From an uncultured Eggerthellaceae bacterium (GTDB lineage: Bacteria; Actinomycetota; Coriobacteriia; Coriobacteriales; Eggerthellaceae), in the NCBI GenBank assembly GCA_904420215.1, contig CAJFUR010000077.1, positions 1 through 33,632 on the forward strand: DNA of 33,632 bases, given 5' to 3'. The notes beneath the pieces were generated by a model. That model worked only from the letters and a program-made list of their open reading frames with translations, did not search any database and was not told the origin of the DNA. The stretch's first letter is position 1, and each line of letters begins with the position of its first letter. Of the stretch, positions 15,930 through 25,357 are shown in pieces. The translations under genes and the position numbers were made by a program.

Positions 15930-16008
15930 GCGCGGCGAGGGCGCAGGGCCGCCGCCACCCGCGTCCCTCTCGCAGCGCTGCCGCCCTCGGCGGAGGACGC
16001 GGCGTCCC

Positions 16009-16512
16009 CTAGCCCTCGCGCTCCCAGAGGCCCGTCTTGCCGCCGTCCTTCTTCAACAGGCGCACGTCGGATATCTCCATGCCGCGATCGACCGCCTTGC
16101 ACATGTCATACACGGTGAGGCAGGCCACGCTCGCCGCGGTGAGCGCCTCCATCTCGATGCCGGTCTTGCCCGTGACCCCGCAGGTGGTGGTCACGTGGAT
16201 GCCCACGCGGCCGTCCGCGCGCTCGCCGGCGTGCACCGGGGTGCACTCCACCTTGGCCTTCGTGATGTTGAGCGGATGGCACATGGGAATGAGCGCGCTC
16301 GTCTGCTTGGCCGCCATCACTCCCGCCACGCGGGCGCACGCCAGCACGTCGCCTTTGGCGGCCTTGCCCTCCACGATGAGCGCAAGCGTTTCCGGCTTCA
16401 TGGAAATGAAGCCCTCGGCCACGGCGACGCGCTGCGTGTCGGCCTTGGCCGACACGTCCACCATGCGCACGTCGCCCTTGTCGTCGATATGGGTGAGTTG
16501 CTGTTCCGTCAT
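16009..16512 (-). CDS. moaC: cyclic pyranopterin monophosphate synthase MoaC
   Basis: MoaC converts the MoaA product (3',8-cyclo-7,8-dihydro-GTP) to cyclic pyranopterin monophosphate in molybdenum cofactor synthesis. The 167-residue protein contains [16 protein letters not shown], the [20 protein letters not shown] block and the C-terminal [10 protein letters not shown] lysine motif that contributes to the active site. I start at the ATG at 16512, the family position, with GAGGAAGACGGAG upstream. It lies 115 bp downstream of moaA on the same strand and ends the mod-moa run. The 80 bp after its stop hold no clear terminator before the broken MFS gene. Confidence 0.96.
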   Translation of the reverse strand: MTEQQLTHIDDKGDVRMVDVSAKADTQRVAVAEGFISMKPETLALIVEGKAAKGDVLACARVAGVMAAKQTSALIPMCHPLNITKAKVECTPVHAGERADGRVGIHVTTTCGVTGKTGIEMEALTAASVACLTVYDMCKAVDRGMEISDVRLLKKDGGKTGLWEREG

Positions 16513-16627
16513 CTCCGTCTTCCTCGTCGTCCTTTCCCTACGGCAAGGCACCCGATGCCGCCCTGCCGCCTTTCCCGCCGGGCCCGCCCGCCACACGCCT
16601 TCCGGGTGGCCCGCGCCTTTCAGCAGC

Positions 16628-17629
16628 TTAGCCGCCTATCTGGCTCATGCCGCGTTCGGTGCCCACCTTGTCGTGGTGATCGTCGGGCTTGGCGCCCAGC
16701 GCGCGGGCGAACACGGCGCGCTGAGCTTCCTCGTCGCTTGCGCGCAGCGCCCCGCGCAGATCGAACTCCTCGTCGGAGAACAGGCAGGGGCGCAGCTTGC
16801 CGTCGGCTGTCAGGCGCAGCCGGTTGCACTGCCCGCAGAAGTGGCGCGAAAGCGGCGAGATGAACCCCACCGTGCCCTGCGCGCCGGGGAACGCGAAGTA
16901 CGTGGCCGGCCCCCAGCCCACGGGGCGCCCGTCGCCGGCGGCCGCCAGTTCGGGCAGCCCCTTCGCCCGCGCCTGCTCGTTGATGGCGTCGAACAGCTCC
17001 TCGCAGGAGATGACGTCCTCCTTGCCCCAGCCGCAGCCATGGGCGCCGGAGCTTTCCCCCACGGGCATGTACTCGATGAAGCGCACGTGCAGCGGACGGT
17101 CGATGGACAGCTCGGCGAACTGCAGGTAGTCCTGGTTCAGGCTGCGCACGGCCACCGCGTTTATCTTCACGGGGTCGAACCCGGCCGCCAGCGCCGCGTC
17201 TATGCCGTCGAGCGTCTGCTGCAGCTCGCCGCGGCGGGTGATCTGCCGGAACTGCTCGGCGTCCAGCGTGTCCAGCGAAATGTTCACGCGCGAAAGCCCC
17301 GCCGCCTTCAAGTCGGCGGCCATGCGGGGCAGAAGCACGCCGTTCGTGGTCATGGACACGTTCTCTATGCCCGGAATGCCCGCGATGTCGCGCACGAGGT
17401 CCACCACGCCCAGGCGCACCAGCGGCTCGCCGCCCGTCAGGCGGATGCTGCGGATGCCCATGCCCGCAGCAACGCGCACGGCCTGCACGATCTCTTCGAT
17501 GCGCAGTATCTCGTCGTGGGGCATCTGCTGCACGCCCTCCTCCGGCATGCAGTAGATGCAACGGAAATTGCAGCGGTCGGTGAGCGATATCCTCAGATAG
17601 TCGATCACGCGGCCATGGGAGTCTTTCAT
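16628..17629 (-). CDS. moaA: GTP 3',8-cyclase MoaA
   Basis: A radical-SAM enzyme that starts molybdopterin synthesis from GTP. The 333-residue protein has the N-terminal cluster motif CNFRCIYC (Cys20, Cys24, Cys27), TGGEPL, and the second cluster near the C-terminus: [18 protein letters not shown]. It ends in Gly-Gly, the conserved tail that reaches into the active site. A short charged insert precedes the end. The ATG at 17629 has AGGAGG five bases upstream. It is 42 bp after the modC stop and 115 bp before moaC, so molybdate import and cofactor synthesis are probably co-transcribed. Confidence 0.97.
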   Translation of the reverse strand: MKDSHGRVIDYLRISLTDRCNFRCIYCMPEEGVQQMPHDEILRIEEIVQAVRVAAGMGIRSIRLTGGEPLVRLGVVDLVRDIAGIPGIENVSMTTNGVLLPRMAADLKAAGLSRVNISLDTLDAEQFRQITRRGELQQTLDGIDAALAAGFDPVKINAVAVRSLNQDYLQFAELSIDRPLHVRFIEYMPVGESSGAHGCGWGKEDVISCEELFDAINEQARAKGLPELAAAGDGRPVGWGPATYFAFPGAQGTVGFISPLSRHFCGQCNRLRLTADGKLRPCLFSDEEFDLRGALRASDEEAQRAVFARALGAKPDDHHDKVGTERGMSQIGG

Positions 17630-17671
17630 ACGGCCCTCCTGTCTCGTCTAGGACCATTGTAGCCCAACGTG

Positions 17672-18785
<1,114 letters not shown>

Positions 18786-18796
<11 letters not shown>

Positions 18797-20261
18797 CGGA
18801 CCCCCTCTTGCGGTACTTGGTGGTATGCCCCGACCAAATGTTGATGAACAGGATGACGAAGAAGCTGAACACGATGATGATGCCCGTCCAGAACAGTGCC
18901 ACGTCGGTGCGCCCGTTCATCCACTGGAAGTAGATGGCAAGCGGGATGGTCTGGGTGATGCCCGCGTAGTTGCCCGCCAAAAACAGCGTGGCCCCGAACT
19001 CGCCGAGCGCGCGGGCAAAGGCTAGCACCGTGCCGGCGGCAATGGAACTCCACGCCAGCGGCAGCATGAGCCTGCGGAATATCTTGAAGTTCGACCAGCC
19101 CAGCGTGCGCGCGGCGTCGAGCATGTTCTGGTCGAGCCCCTCGAAGGCGCCCCGCGCGCTGCGGTACATGAGTGGGAACGCCACCACCACCGACGCGATG
19201 ACCGTCGCCGGCCAGCTGAATATGAGCGGAAACCCTATGTCAACGAACCACTGCCCCAGAAGCGTGTTGCGGCCGAGCAGCATGAGCAGCAGAAAGCCGC
19301 ACACGGTGGGCGGCAACACCATGGGAATGGTGAAGATGGAGTCCACGACGCTCTGGGCGCGCTTGGAGAGCGTGAGCGACCAGTAGGCGGCCAGAAGCCC
19401 CAGCACGAATATGAACACGATGGCCACGCCCGTGGTCTTGAGCGTGACCCACAGAGGCGAGTAGTCCATCTCGGTCAGGAACTCCACCAGCGCGTCGAAC
19501 CCCTCGGGCGCAAGCTCGATGTCCACGTCCGCCGCCGGGACGATGGAACCGTATGCGCAGTGTCCCAGCTCCACGTAGTCGGGGCTGCCCAGATTCGTCA
19601 CGTCGGAGCCGTCCGCGCCCGCCACGGCAACGTAGTAGCGCCCCTCCTTCGCCTCCACGCCAAACGAGTACACCACGTTGCCCACGGCATACTCGTCGTC
19701 GGCGGTCACGTGCCATTCCATCTGGTCGGGTGCAAGCGTCACCCCGCCGTTGGCGTTGTAGAGGTCCAAGTCGTACAGCATGGTCTTGAAGTCTTCGAGC
19801 GCATCTGGATCGGACGGATCCACCCCGAAAGACTCGGCCGACGCGGGAACGTGCAGGACCACGTAGGGGTCTTCGCCCTCCATGTTCGCGAAGACGGCGG
19901 CGAACACGTCCGGAGACGTGCCGACGAGGTAGGTGTAGCCGTAATAGACGCCATCGATGGCGCGGTTGGAACCCACCTGCGCGCGCGTGAAGCCGGTGAC
20001 GCCGAAGTCCACGCCTTCCGCCACGGCCGACCCGCCGTCCCGATCCACCGAAACGGCGCCGTAGCTCACCACGTCCGACCCGTCGTCGGAAGATTCGGCG
20101 GCTTCGGCGCCCGCAGTGCCGGCGGCGCCGGTCGCCGCGGGCGCGTCTCCCGCACCGGAGCCCGCGTCGTCTCCGGTGCCGTTCGCCCACGCCAGCGAGG
20201 CGAGGCACAAAACGCCCGCCATCGCAAGCGAGACGAGCGCCATTGCATACGTTTTTCTCAC
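18786..20261 (-). CDS. modB: molybdate ABC transporter permease ModB with a large extracytoplasmic N-terminal domain
   Basis: The C-terminal 220 residues (from about residue 270) are a normal ModB permease: about five or six membrane segments, FTIPMVLPPTVCGFLLL, the coupling region LDAARTLGWSNFKIFRRLML and RALGEFGATLFLAGN. The first 265 residues are extra. They comprise a signal-anchor segment (about residues 7-26), an alanine/glycine/aspartate-rich linker to about 60, then an acidic soluble region that should lie outside the membrane. Normal ModB has about 220-230 residues. The start is the GTG at 20261 with GGGAG at five bases. I do not recognise the added domain; it could be a binding or regulatory module. 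It overlaps modC by 11 bp. Confidence 0.9.
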
Positions 20262-20462
20262 GCCGCTCCCTTCCGCATCCCCACCGGCAAAACTCCTGCC
20301 GCGAGGCCTTCGCCCCCCCCCGCTGCGCCGTTGCATGCGGCGAAAGGCTGCGCGCCGCCGTTCGGCCCGCTTCGCCGCCACCGCGCGCAACGCCGCTGCA
20401 AGCGCCGGCACCCTGCCGTCGGCGCTTGCCCGTGCCCCCGGCGCCGGCGCCGCCTGTTCCCT

Positions 20463-20535
20463 GCCGCCTGCAGGCCGCAGCGATGGGGGCGGCCTGCAGG
20501 CGGCAAAGGGCCGGAGCCCCGAAGGCCCCGGCCCT
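20463..20535 (-). terminator. two tandem hairpins between modA and modB
   Basis: Just after the modA stop (20566) the minus strand forms a hairpin at 20535-20507 (8-bp stem AGGGCCGG/CCGGCCCT plus inner pairs around a UUCG-containing loop). A second follows at 20504-20463 (perfect 16-bp stem, 10-base loop). Only TTT follows the first. The pair probably reduces read-through from modA into modB-modC, or protects the modA message, so the binding protein is made in excess. Confidence 0.65.
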
Positions 20536-20565
20536 AGCGTAGCGCATCATGCAGGGACGTGCACC

Positions 20566-21438
20566 CTATGCAGCAAGGGCAAGGCCCCATTTCTGCCAGA
20601 TTTCCTCGGCAGCCGGGTCGTTCGCGCACCAGTCCAGGAACTCGGCTGCAGCTTCCGCGTTCTCGGACACGGCGCACACGGCGGCCGGGTAGATGATGGC
20701 CTCGTGGGCGTCGGCGGGAATGGTGTACACCACTTCCACGCCGTCATAGCGGTAGGTGTCAGACAGGAACACGATGCCCAGATCCACCTCGCCCGAAGAC
20801 ACGTACTGCGCCACGTCGCCCACCTTCGAGGCGGTCGTGGGAGTGATGCCCACGTAGCTGCCTCCCTTGCCGCTCTCGTTGTCGTAGGCGCCGATGGTGT
20901 ACAGCGACTGCGCGGCGTAGTTGCCCGCCGGAACCGAATCGTCGCCCACGGCCAGCGAATAGCCGCCGCTCACGATGTCCTCGAGCGAGCCTACCTCGAT
21001 GCCGGAGCCGGCCTTGGCAACGACCACCAGGTCATTGTCGTACAAGTCGAAGCGCGTGGTGGGATCGACGAGGTCTTTCTCTTCGGCGTCGTTCATCTTG
21101 CCGCTCGAGGCCGAGATGAAGACGTCCGCATACGCGCCGCCCTCCAGTTCCTCCACCAGATTGCCCGAAGACAGGTACTGCGACTCCTTGAACGTGACCC
21201 AGTCATGGTCGGCCGTATAGGCTTCCATGGCCTCGTCCATGGCCTCGCTCAGCGAGTTGGCCGCGAAGATCTGCAGCTCCACCGCCTCGTGGCTTTCCTC
21301 CGCGGGCTCCTGCGTCTGTTCGCTTGCCGCAGGCTCTTCCGCCTTCTGCTCGTTGCCCGAGCACCCGAACAGCGCAAATGCGCCGACGAGCGACAACGCC
21401 AACACGGACGCAAGCATTACGCGCATGCGTTTCTTCAT
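20566..21438 (-). CDS. modA: molybdate-binding lipoprotein ModA
   Basis: A 290-residue periplasmic-type binding protein with a type II signal: a lysine/arginine start, a hydrophobic core and ALFGC with lipidated Cys26. A 25-residue Glu/Gln/Ser-rich linker follows, then the ModA fold: LQIFAANSLSEAMDE, ESQYLSSGNLVEELEGGAYADVFISAS (quoted discontinuously in function: oxyanion-contact regions), and GEVDLGIVFLSD. It captures molybdate (or tungstate) outside the membrane and passes it to ModBC. The ATG at 21438 has GGAGG upstream. A strong promoter and a 17-bp palindrome lie 57-91 bp upstream. Tungstate-specific TupA or WtpA are less likely given adjacent moaA and moaC. Confidence 0.93.
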   Translation of the reverse strand: MKKRMRVMLASVLALSLVGAFALFGCSGNEQKAEEPAASEQTQEPAEESHEAVELQIFAANSLSEAMDEAMEAYTADHDWVTFKESQYLSSGNLVEELEGGAYADVFISASSGKMNDAEEKDLVDPTTRFDLYDNDLVVVAKAGSGIEVGSLEDIVSGGYSLAVGDDSVPAGNYAAQSLYTIGAYDNESGKGGSYVGITPTTASKVGDVAQYVSSGEVDLGIVFLSDTYRYDGVEVVYTIPADAHEAIIYPAAVCAVSENAEAAAEFLDWCANDPAAEEIWQKWGLALAA

Positions 21439-21494
21439 GTGATTCCTCCCTCACCGCTACCTGTTTCCGCGCACGGGCGATTGCCTATGCGCCG

Positions 21495-21511
21495 ATAGAT
21501 ATAATATCTAT
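21495..21511. promoter_or_regulatory. 17-bp palindromic operator over the mod -10 box
   Basis: ATAGATAT-A-ATATCTAT is a perfect palindrome centred at 21503. The -10 box of the mod promoter lies entirely within it. Placement and AT-rich half-sites containing ATAT are reminiscent of ModE-type molybdate repressor sites, but the sequence is not an E. coli ModE box and no modE gene is in the window. Confidence 0.7.
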
Positions 21512-21529
21512 TAACAGGGATATAGTCAA
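21501..21529 (-). promoter_or_regulatory. promoter of modA-modB-modC-moaA-moaC
   Basis: TTGACT (21529-21524) and TATTAT (21506-21501) on the minus strand are separated by 17 bp, close to the sigma-70 consensus. The -35 lies only 8 bp beyond the stop of the upstream double ATPase gene (21537), and no terminator lies between, so read-through from the nickel-type operon is also possible. Confidence 0.8.
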
Positions 21530-21536
21530 AGGAAAT

Positions 21537-23381
21537 TTATTTTGTTTCCGAATATGCAGGCTCGAGAACAGGAGGCGTCCCGTGCACGCCAGCGCAGGCC
21601 GTCAGATCGACTGTCCGCGTGGCAATGCGCGCGGCGAGGGCGGGCGAGTGGGACACGAACACCAGCCCCATGCCGCGTTCGCGCGCCTGATGCAGCAGGA
21701 ACTCCCATATCTGCGCCTGCGTGACGGCATCGAGCATGGTGGACACCTCGTCGGCCACCACGTAGCGCGGGTTCGCCGCCAGCGCGCGCACGATGCAGAA
21801 GCGCTGCAGCTCGCCGCCCGAAAGCTCGTGCGGGTAGCGGGAGAGCCACTCTTTCCTGATGCCCACGTCGCGCAGGAGTTCCTGCGGCACGTCGCCCGCC
21901 TCTTCCAGCACGGCGGCCATGCGCATGCGCGGATCGACGGCGCGCTCCGGATGCTGCCCGATCAGCTGCACCGGGCAGACGCCGCGCTGCGGTAGCGGCT
22001 CGCCGTCCACAAGGATCTTGCCCGCCTGCGGGCGCTCGTAACCGGCGAGCAGGCGGCAGAGCGTCGTCTTGCCGAAACCCGACGGCGCGCTCAAGGCCAC
22101 GCGCTCGTCGGCCCCTACGGCCAAGTCGAAGCCACGGTACAGCGGCTCGCGCGCACCGGGGTACGCATAGGTGACGCCGCGCACCTCAAGCATGGGGGCC
22201 TTCCCCCCGCCAAGGCCGTCACGGCCTTCGCGCCCCTTGCCCGCAGGTTCGATCGGCTCCGAGGGCACGCCATGCAGGTCGGAACCGCCGCCTCCCTGGA
22301 GTGCGGAGGGGACGGAGGCGCCCGCCAAGCGAATCCTGCGGCCACGAAGCGGCGAGGACTGCCCGAGCAACCGGGCGTCCCTATCCCCGACCGGCGGATT
22401 CGCAAGCTGAAAACCATGTTCCGGCAGCGCATGCCAGAGCGCCTTCGAGAAGGGGTGCTCAAGCGTGTCGGGCGACGCGAAGCTCGCAACCGCCGTCTCC
22501 TCCACCACGGTCCCGTCCTTGAACACCGCCACGCGGTCGGCCACGCGCAGGGCCAGCTCTATGTCGTGCGTTACGAGCATGACGCCGCCGCCCGCATCGG
22601 CGAAGGCGCGGAAGTCGTCGAGCGCGCGCACCGCCAAGTCCAAGTCCAGCCCCGGCGTGGGCTCGTCGGCAATTATCACGCGCGGGTCGTCCATGAGCGC
22701 GCAGCACAAAAGCACGCGGCGCGCCATGCCGCCCGAAAGCTCGTGCGGGTAGAGCTCCGCCGCCTCCGGTGCCAAGCCGTAGCGCGCGAACAGCTCCCGC
22801 TGCCGCGCCGCGCGCTCGCGGCGGCCCTGGCGACCGCGAGCGCGCCCCTGCACCTGCCGACCCACCTTCATGAGCGGGTCCAGGCAGTTCACGCTCTGCG
22901 GCACGAGGGACAATCCGCGCCCGCGCAGGCGCGCGAGCGAGGCGGCGTCCTGTTCCTCCCCATCGAACCACACGCGCCCCCGCACCACGGCGTTCGGCTC
23001 GAACAGCCCCATGACGGCGTCGGCCAGCAGGGTCTTCCCCGACCCGCTGGCGCCCACCACCGCCACGATCTCCCCCGCGTGCACCGCAATGCTCATGCGC
23101 TCGATGGCCCACGCCACCTTCTTCCGCGCGCCGAAGAACGACTCCGCATCCGGGTCGTACATGAGAAAGCCCACCGACAGGTCCTCCACCTGCAAGAGGT
23201 GGTGGCCATGCTCGTGGCGCGACGCCGGCGCGTGCGTGTGGTGGTGGTGCGCCTGCCCGTCGGCATGCCCCGCATGGCGCGCGGGGACAACGGGAACCGC
23301 CGGGGTTGCCTGCGCCGCGGGGGAAGCGGGCGCCGCCAGCTCCGCGCGCCCCGCGCAACCGCCCGCCATCTGCACCTGCAT
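21537..23381 (-). CDS. fused double ATPase of a nickel/peptide-type ABC importer (NikD-NikE/DppD-DppF)
   Basis: A single 614-residue protein with two complete ATPase domains. The first has Walker A GASGSGKT, signature LSGGM and Walker B VIIADEPTPGLD. The second has APSGFGKT, LSGGE and DEVSTMLDAVTQAQIW, the DppF/NikE form. Normally these are separate genes. The N-terminal 55 residues are low complexity and include a cluster of about ten histidines (HHHHTH...HEHGHH), a likely metal-binding site. I prefer the ATG at 23381 with GGGAGG five bases upstream; an ATG at 23396 overlaps the permease stop (ATGA) and adds five residues. The domains are joined by a long Pro/Gly/Ser-rich linker. Nickel fits the histidines and upstream operators but is inferred. 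Confidence 0.88.
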   Translation of the reverse strand: MQVQMAGGCAGRAELAAPASPAAQATPAVPVVPARHAGHADGQAHHHHTHAPASRHEHGHHLLQVEDLSVGFLMYDPDAESFFGARKKVAWAIERMSIAVHAGEIVAVVGASGSGKTLLADAVMGLFEPNAVVRGRVWFDGEEQDAASLARLRGRGLSLVPQSVNCLDPLMKVGRQVQGRARGRQGRRERAARQRELFARYGLAPEAAELYPHELSGGMARRVLLCCALMDDPRVIIADEPTPGLDLDLAVRALDDFRAFADAGGGVMLVTHDIELALRVADRVAVFKDGTVVEETAVASFASPDTLEHPFSKALWHALPEHGFQLANPPVGDRDARLLGQSSPLRGRRIRLAGASVPSALQGGGGSDLHGVPSEPIEPAGKGREGRDGLGGGKAPMLEVRGVTYAYPGAREPLYRGFDLAVGADERVALSAPSGFGKTTLCRLLAGYERPQAGKILVDGEPLPQRGVCPVQLIGQHPERAVDPRMRMAAVLEEAGDVPQELLRDVGIRKEWLSRYPHELSGGELQRFCIVRALAANPRYVVADEVSTMLDAVTQAQIWEFLLHQARERGMGLVFVSHSPALAARIATRTVDLTACAGVHGTPPVLEPAYSETK

Positions 23382-23392
23382 GGCCGCCTCCC

Positions 23393-24274
23393 TCATTCCT
23401 GCGCCCCGAACGGGTCCACCAGCCGGCGCAGGCTCTGTCCCGCGGCGTCGAACAGCAGCACCACCGCAAGCAGCGCGAGGCCCGGAAACGCCGCCAGCCA
23501 CCACATGCCCGCCGACAGGTACCCCATGGCCTCGGACAGGATGACGCCGATGGCGGGCTGCTCGGGCGGCAGGCCGAACCCCAGAAACGTGATGGCGGCC
23601 TCGTGCAGGATGGCGTGCGGGAACATGAGGACCAGCCCCACGACGAACTGGGGCAGCACGAAGGGGAGCATGTGGCGGGCCGCAATGAACAGCGGACCCT
23701 TCCCCAGCGCGCGCGACACCTCCACGAACCCCGCCTGCCGGCATTGCATGATCTCGGCGCGCACCACGCGCGCGAGGCTGGGCCAGTGCGTTACCGCAAC
23801 GCCGATGGCCACGCCCCAGAACCCCTTGCCGAGCGCGAACGATATCAGGATGAGCAGCACGATGTGGGGAACGCCCATCATGAGGTCGATCAGCCACGTG
23901 ACCGCGGCGTCCACCTTGCGCCCGCCCAACGCCGCGGCCGCGCCCAGCGCAAGCGCTATGAGCGCCGAAACCCCGGCAGCGAACAACCCCACCAGCACGC
24001 TCAGCGCCAGCCCCGCCATGGTGCGCAGGAACATGTCGCGTCCCATCCAGTCGGTGCCGAACGGGTGCCCCCAGCCAGGTGGCAGGTTCTTGGCCTCGAA
24101 GTCGGTGGCCATGGCCGCGTCCATGTTCGCCATGCCGAACGCCACCACCCCCGCAAGCGCCAGCGCCGCGAAGACGAGCACCGCGAGCGTCCGCTTGCGG
24201 CTGCCCGCCCGCGAGACGCGCGGCGCATGCAGAACGGGCACCGCCTCGAGGGCCTTTTCGGGAACGGCCGTCAT
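23393..24274 (-). CDS. ABC importer permease, NikC/DppC type
   Basis: A 293-residue permease. It has one N-terminal membrane segment (about residues 29-47), then HPFGTDWMGRDMFLR, the family's conserved extracytoplasmic entry motif, then about five segments. The coupling loop is RVVRAEIMQCRQAGFVEVSRALG and the typical FLGFGLPPEQPAIGVILSE follows. It pairs with the permease encoded upstream, whose stop it overlaps by four bases (ATGA), and with the double ATPase downstream, also with overlapping ends, so the genes are tightly coupled. Confidence 0.92.
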   Translation of the reverse strand: MTAVPEKALEAVPVLHAPRVSRAGSRKRTLAVLVFAALALAGVVAFGMANMDAAMATDFEAKNLPPGWGHPFGTDWMGRDMFLRTMAGLALSVLVGLFAAGVSALIALALGAAAALGGRKVDAAVTWLIDLMMGVPHIVLLILISFALGKGFWGVAIGVAVTHWPSLARVVRAEIMQCRQAGFVEVSRALGKGPLFIAARHMLPFVLPQFVVGLVLMFPHAILHEAAITFLGFGLPPEQPAIGVILSEAMGYLSAGMWWLAAFPGLALLAVVLLFDAAGQSLRRLVDPFGAQE

Positions 24275-25302
24275 CGCCCGCCCTCCCGTTCTGCCGCGCC
24301 CGCCGCCAGCGGGGCGCCCTGCGCCGGCGCGGAGGCGGCCCGCATCCGCGGGTCCACCACGCCGTAGAGCACGTTGGCAACCAGGTTGCCGCCGAACACC
24401 AGCGCCGCGGACACCAGCGCGATGCCCGCCAGAAGCGCCACGTCGCCCCCCAGGCCGGCAGTCACGGCGGCCTGCCCCAGGCCGGGATACGAGAACACCT
24501 GCTCCACCAGCACCGACCCGCCGAATATCTCGGAGATAGACGCGAACTGCAGGGTGAGCGCCGGCAGCGCGAGGTTGCGCAGGCCGTGGCGCAGCACGAT
24601 GGAACCCGTGCGCTCGCCGCGTGCGCGGGCGAATCGCGCGTAGTCGGATTCCAGCACGTCGATCGTCTTCTCGCGGGTGTGCAGCGCGACGTTCGCCACG
24701 CCCGCCACGGAAAGCACCAGGGCCGGCAGCACGATGTGGCGGGCCGCGTCGGCCAAGGTCACGTCAGAGGCCGCCACGCCAAGGGGCACCGAGAACCCGA
24801 AGGGGAACCACCCCAGCCCCACCGAGAACACCATGAGCGCCACCAGCCCCAGCCAGAACGTCGGCGTGGATGCCAGCACGTAGCACCACGCGCGCACCGC
24901 GCGGTCGGGCCACCTGCCGCGAAACGCCCCGGCCACGACGCCCAGCGCCACGCCCAGCACGCCGCTCGCCACCCACGCGATGCCCATGAGCGCCAGCGAG
25001 TTCGCCGCACGCGTGGCTATGACGTCGGCCACGGGCGCGTTGAAGCGCAGCGAGGTTCCCATGTCGCCGCGCAGAAGGTCGCCCGCCCAGTTGGCGTAGC
25101 GCTCCCACATTGGCGTGCCCACGCCCCAGTACTCCTGCAGCTGGGCGCGCTTCTCCTCGCTCATGGAAACGTAGGCCGCCTGCCCCACGTTCGCTTGCAC
25201 CGGGTCGATGGGCGACACGCTCACCAGCACGAACACGACAACGCTTACCGCCACCATGAGCAGAAGGAACTTTGCTATGTTGCGAAGAACGAAACCCGCC
25301 AT
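24271..25302 (-). CDS. ABC importer permease, NikB/DppB type
   Basis: A permease of about 343 residues beginning MAGFVLRNIAKFLLLMV, the usual NikB/DppB start with the first membrane segment, followed by a long extracytoplasmic loop (MSEEKRAQLQEYWGVGTPMW) and five further segments. The coupling region is VLESDYARFARARGE, and the conserved EQVFSYPGLGQ lies toward the end. The ATG at 25302 gives the family N-terminus; a GTG at 25320 is an alternative start. It is the second gene of the operon, 55 bp after the binding protein. Confidence 0.9.
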   Translation of the reverse strand: MAGFVLRNIAKFLLLMVAVSVVVFVLVSVSPIDPVQANVGQAAYVSMSEEKRAQLQEYWGVGTPMWERYANWAGDLLRGDMGTSLRFNAPVADVIATRAANSLALMGIAWVASGVLGVALGVVAGAFRGRWPDRAVRAWCYVLASTPTFWLGLVALMVFSVGLGWFPFGFSVPLGVAASDVTLADAARHIVLPALVLSVAGVANVALHTREKTIDVLESDYARFARARGERTGSIVLRHGLRNLALPALTLQFASISEIFGGSVLVEQVFSYPGLGQAAVTAGLGGDVALLAGIALVSAALVFGGNLVANVLYGVVDPRMRAASAPAQGAPLAAGAAEREGGR

Positions 25303-25357
25303 TGCCCTTCCATCACCCACAAATCCACACCCGCCACCGAGCAGCGCCGGTGAAACG

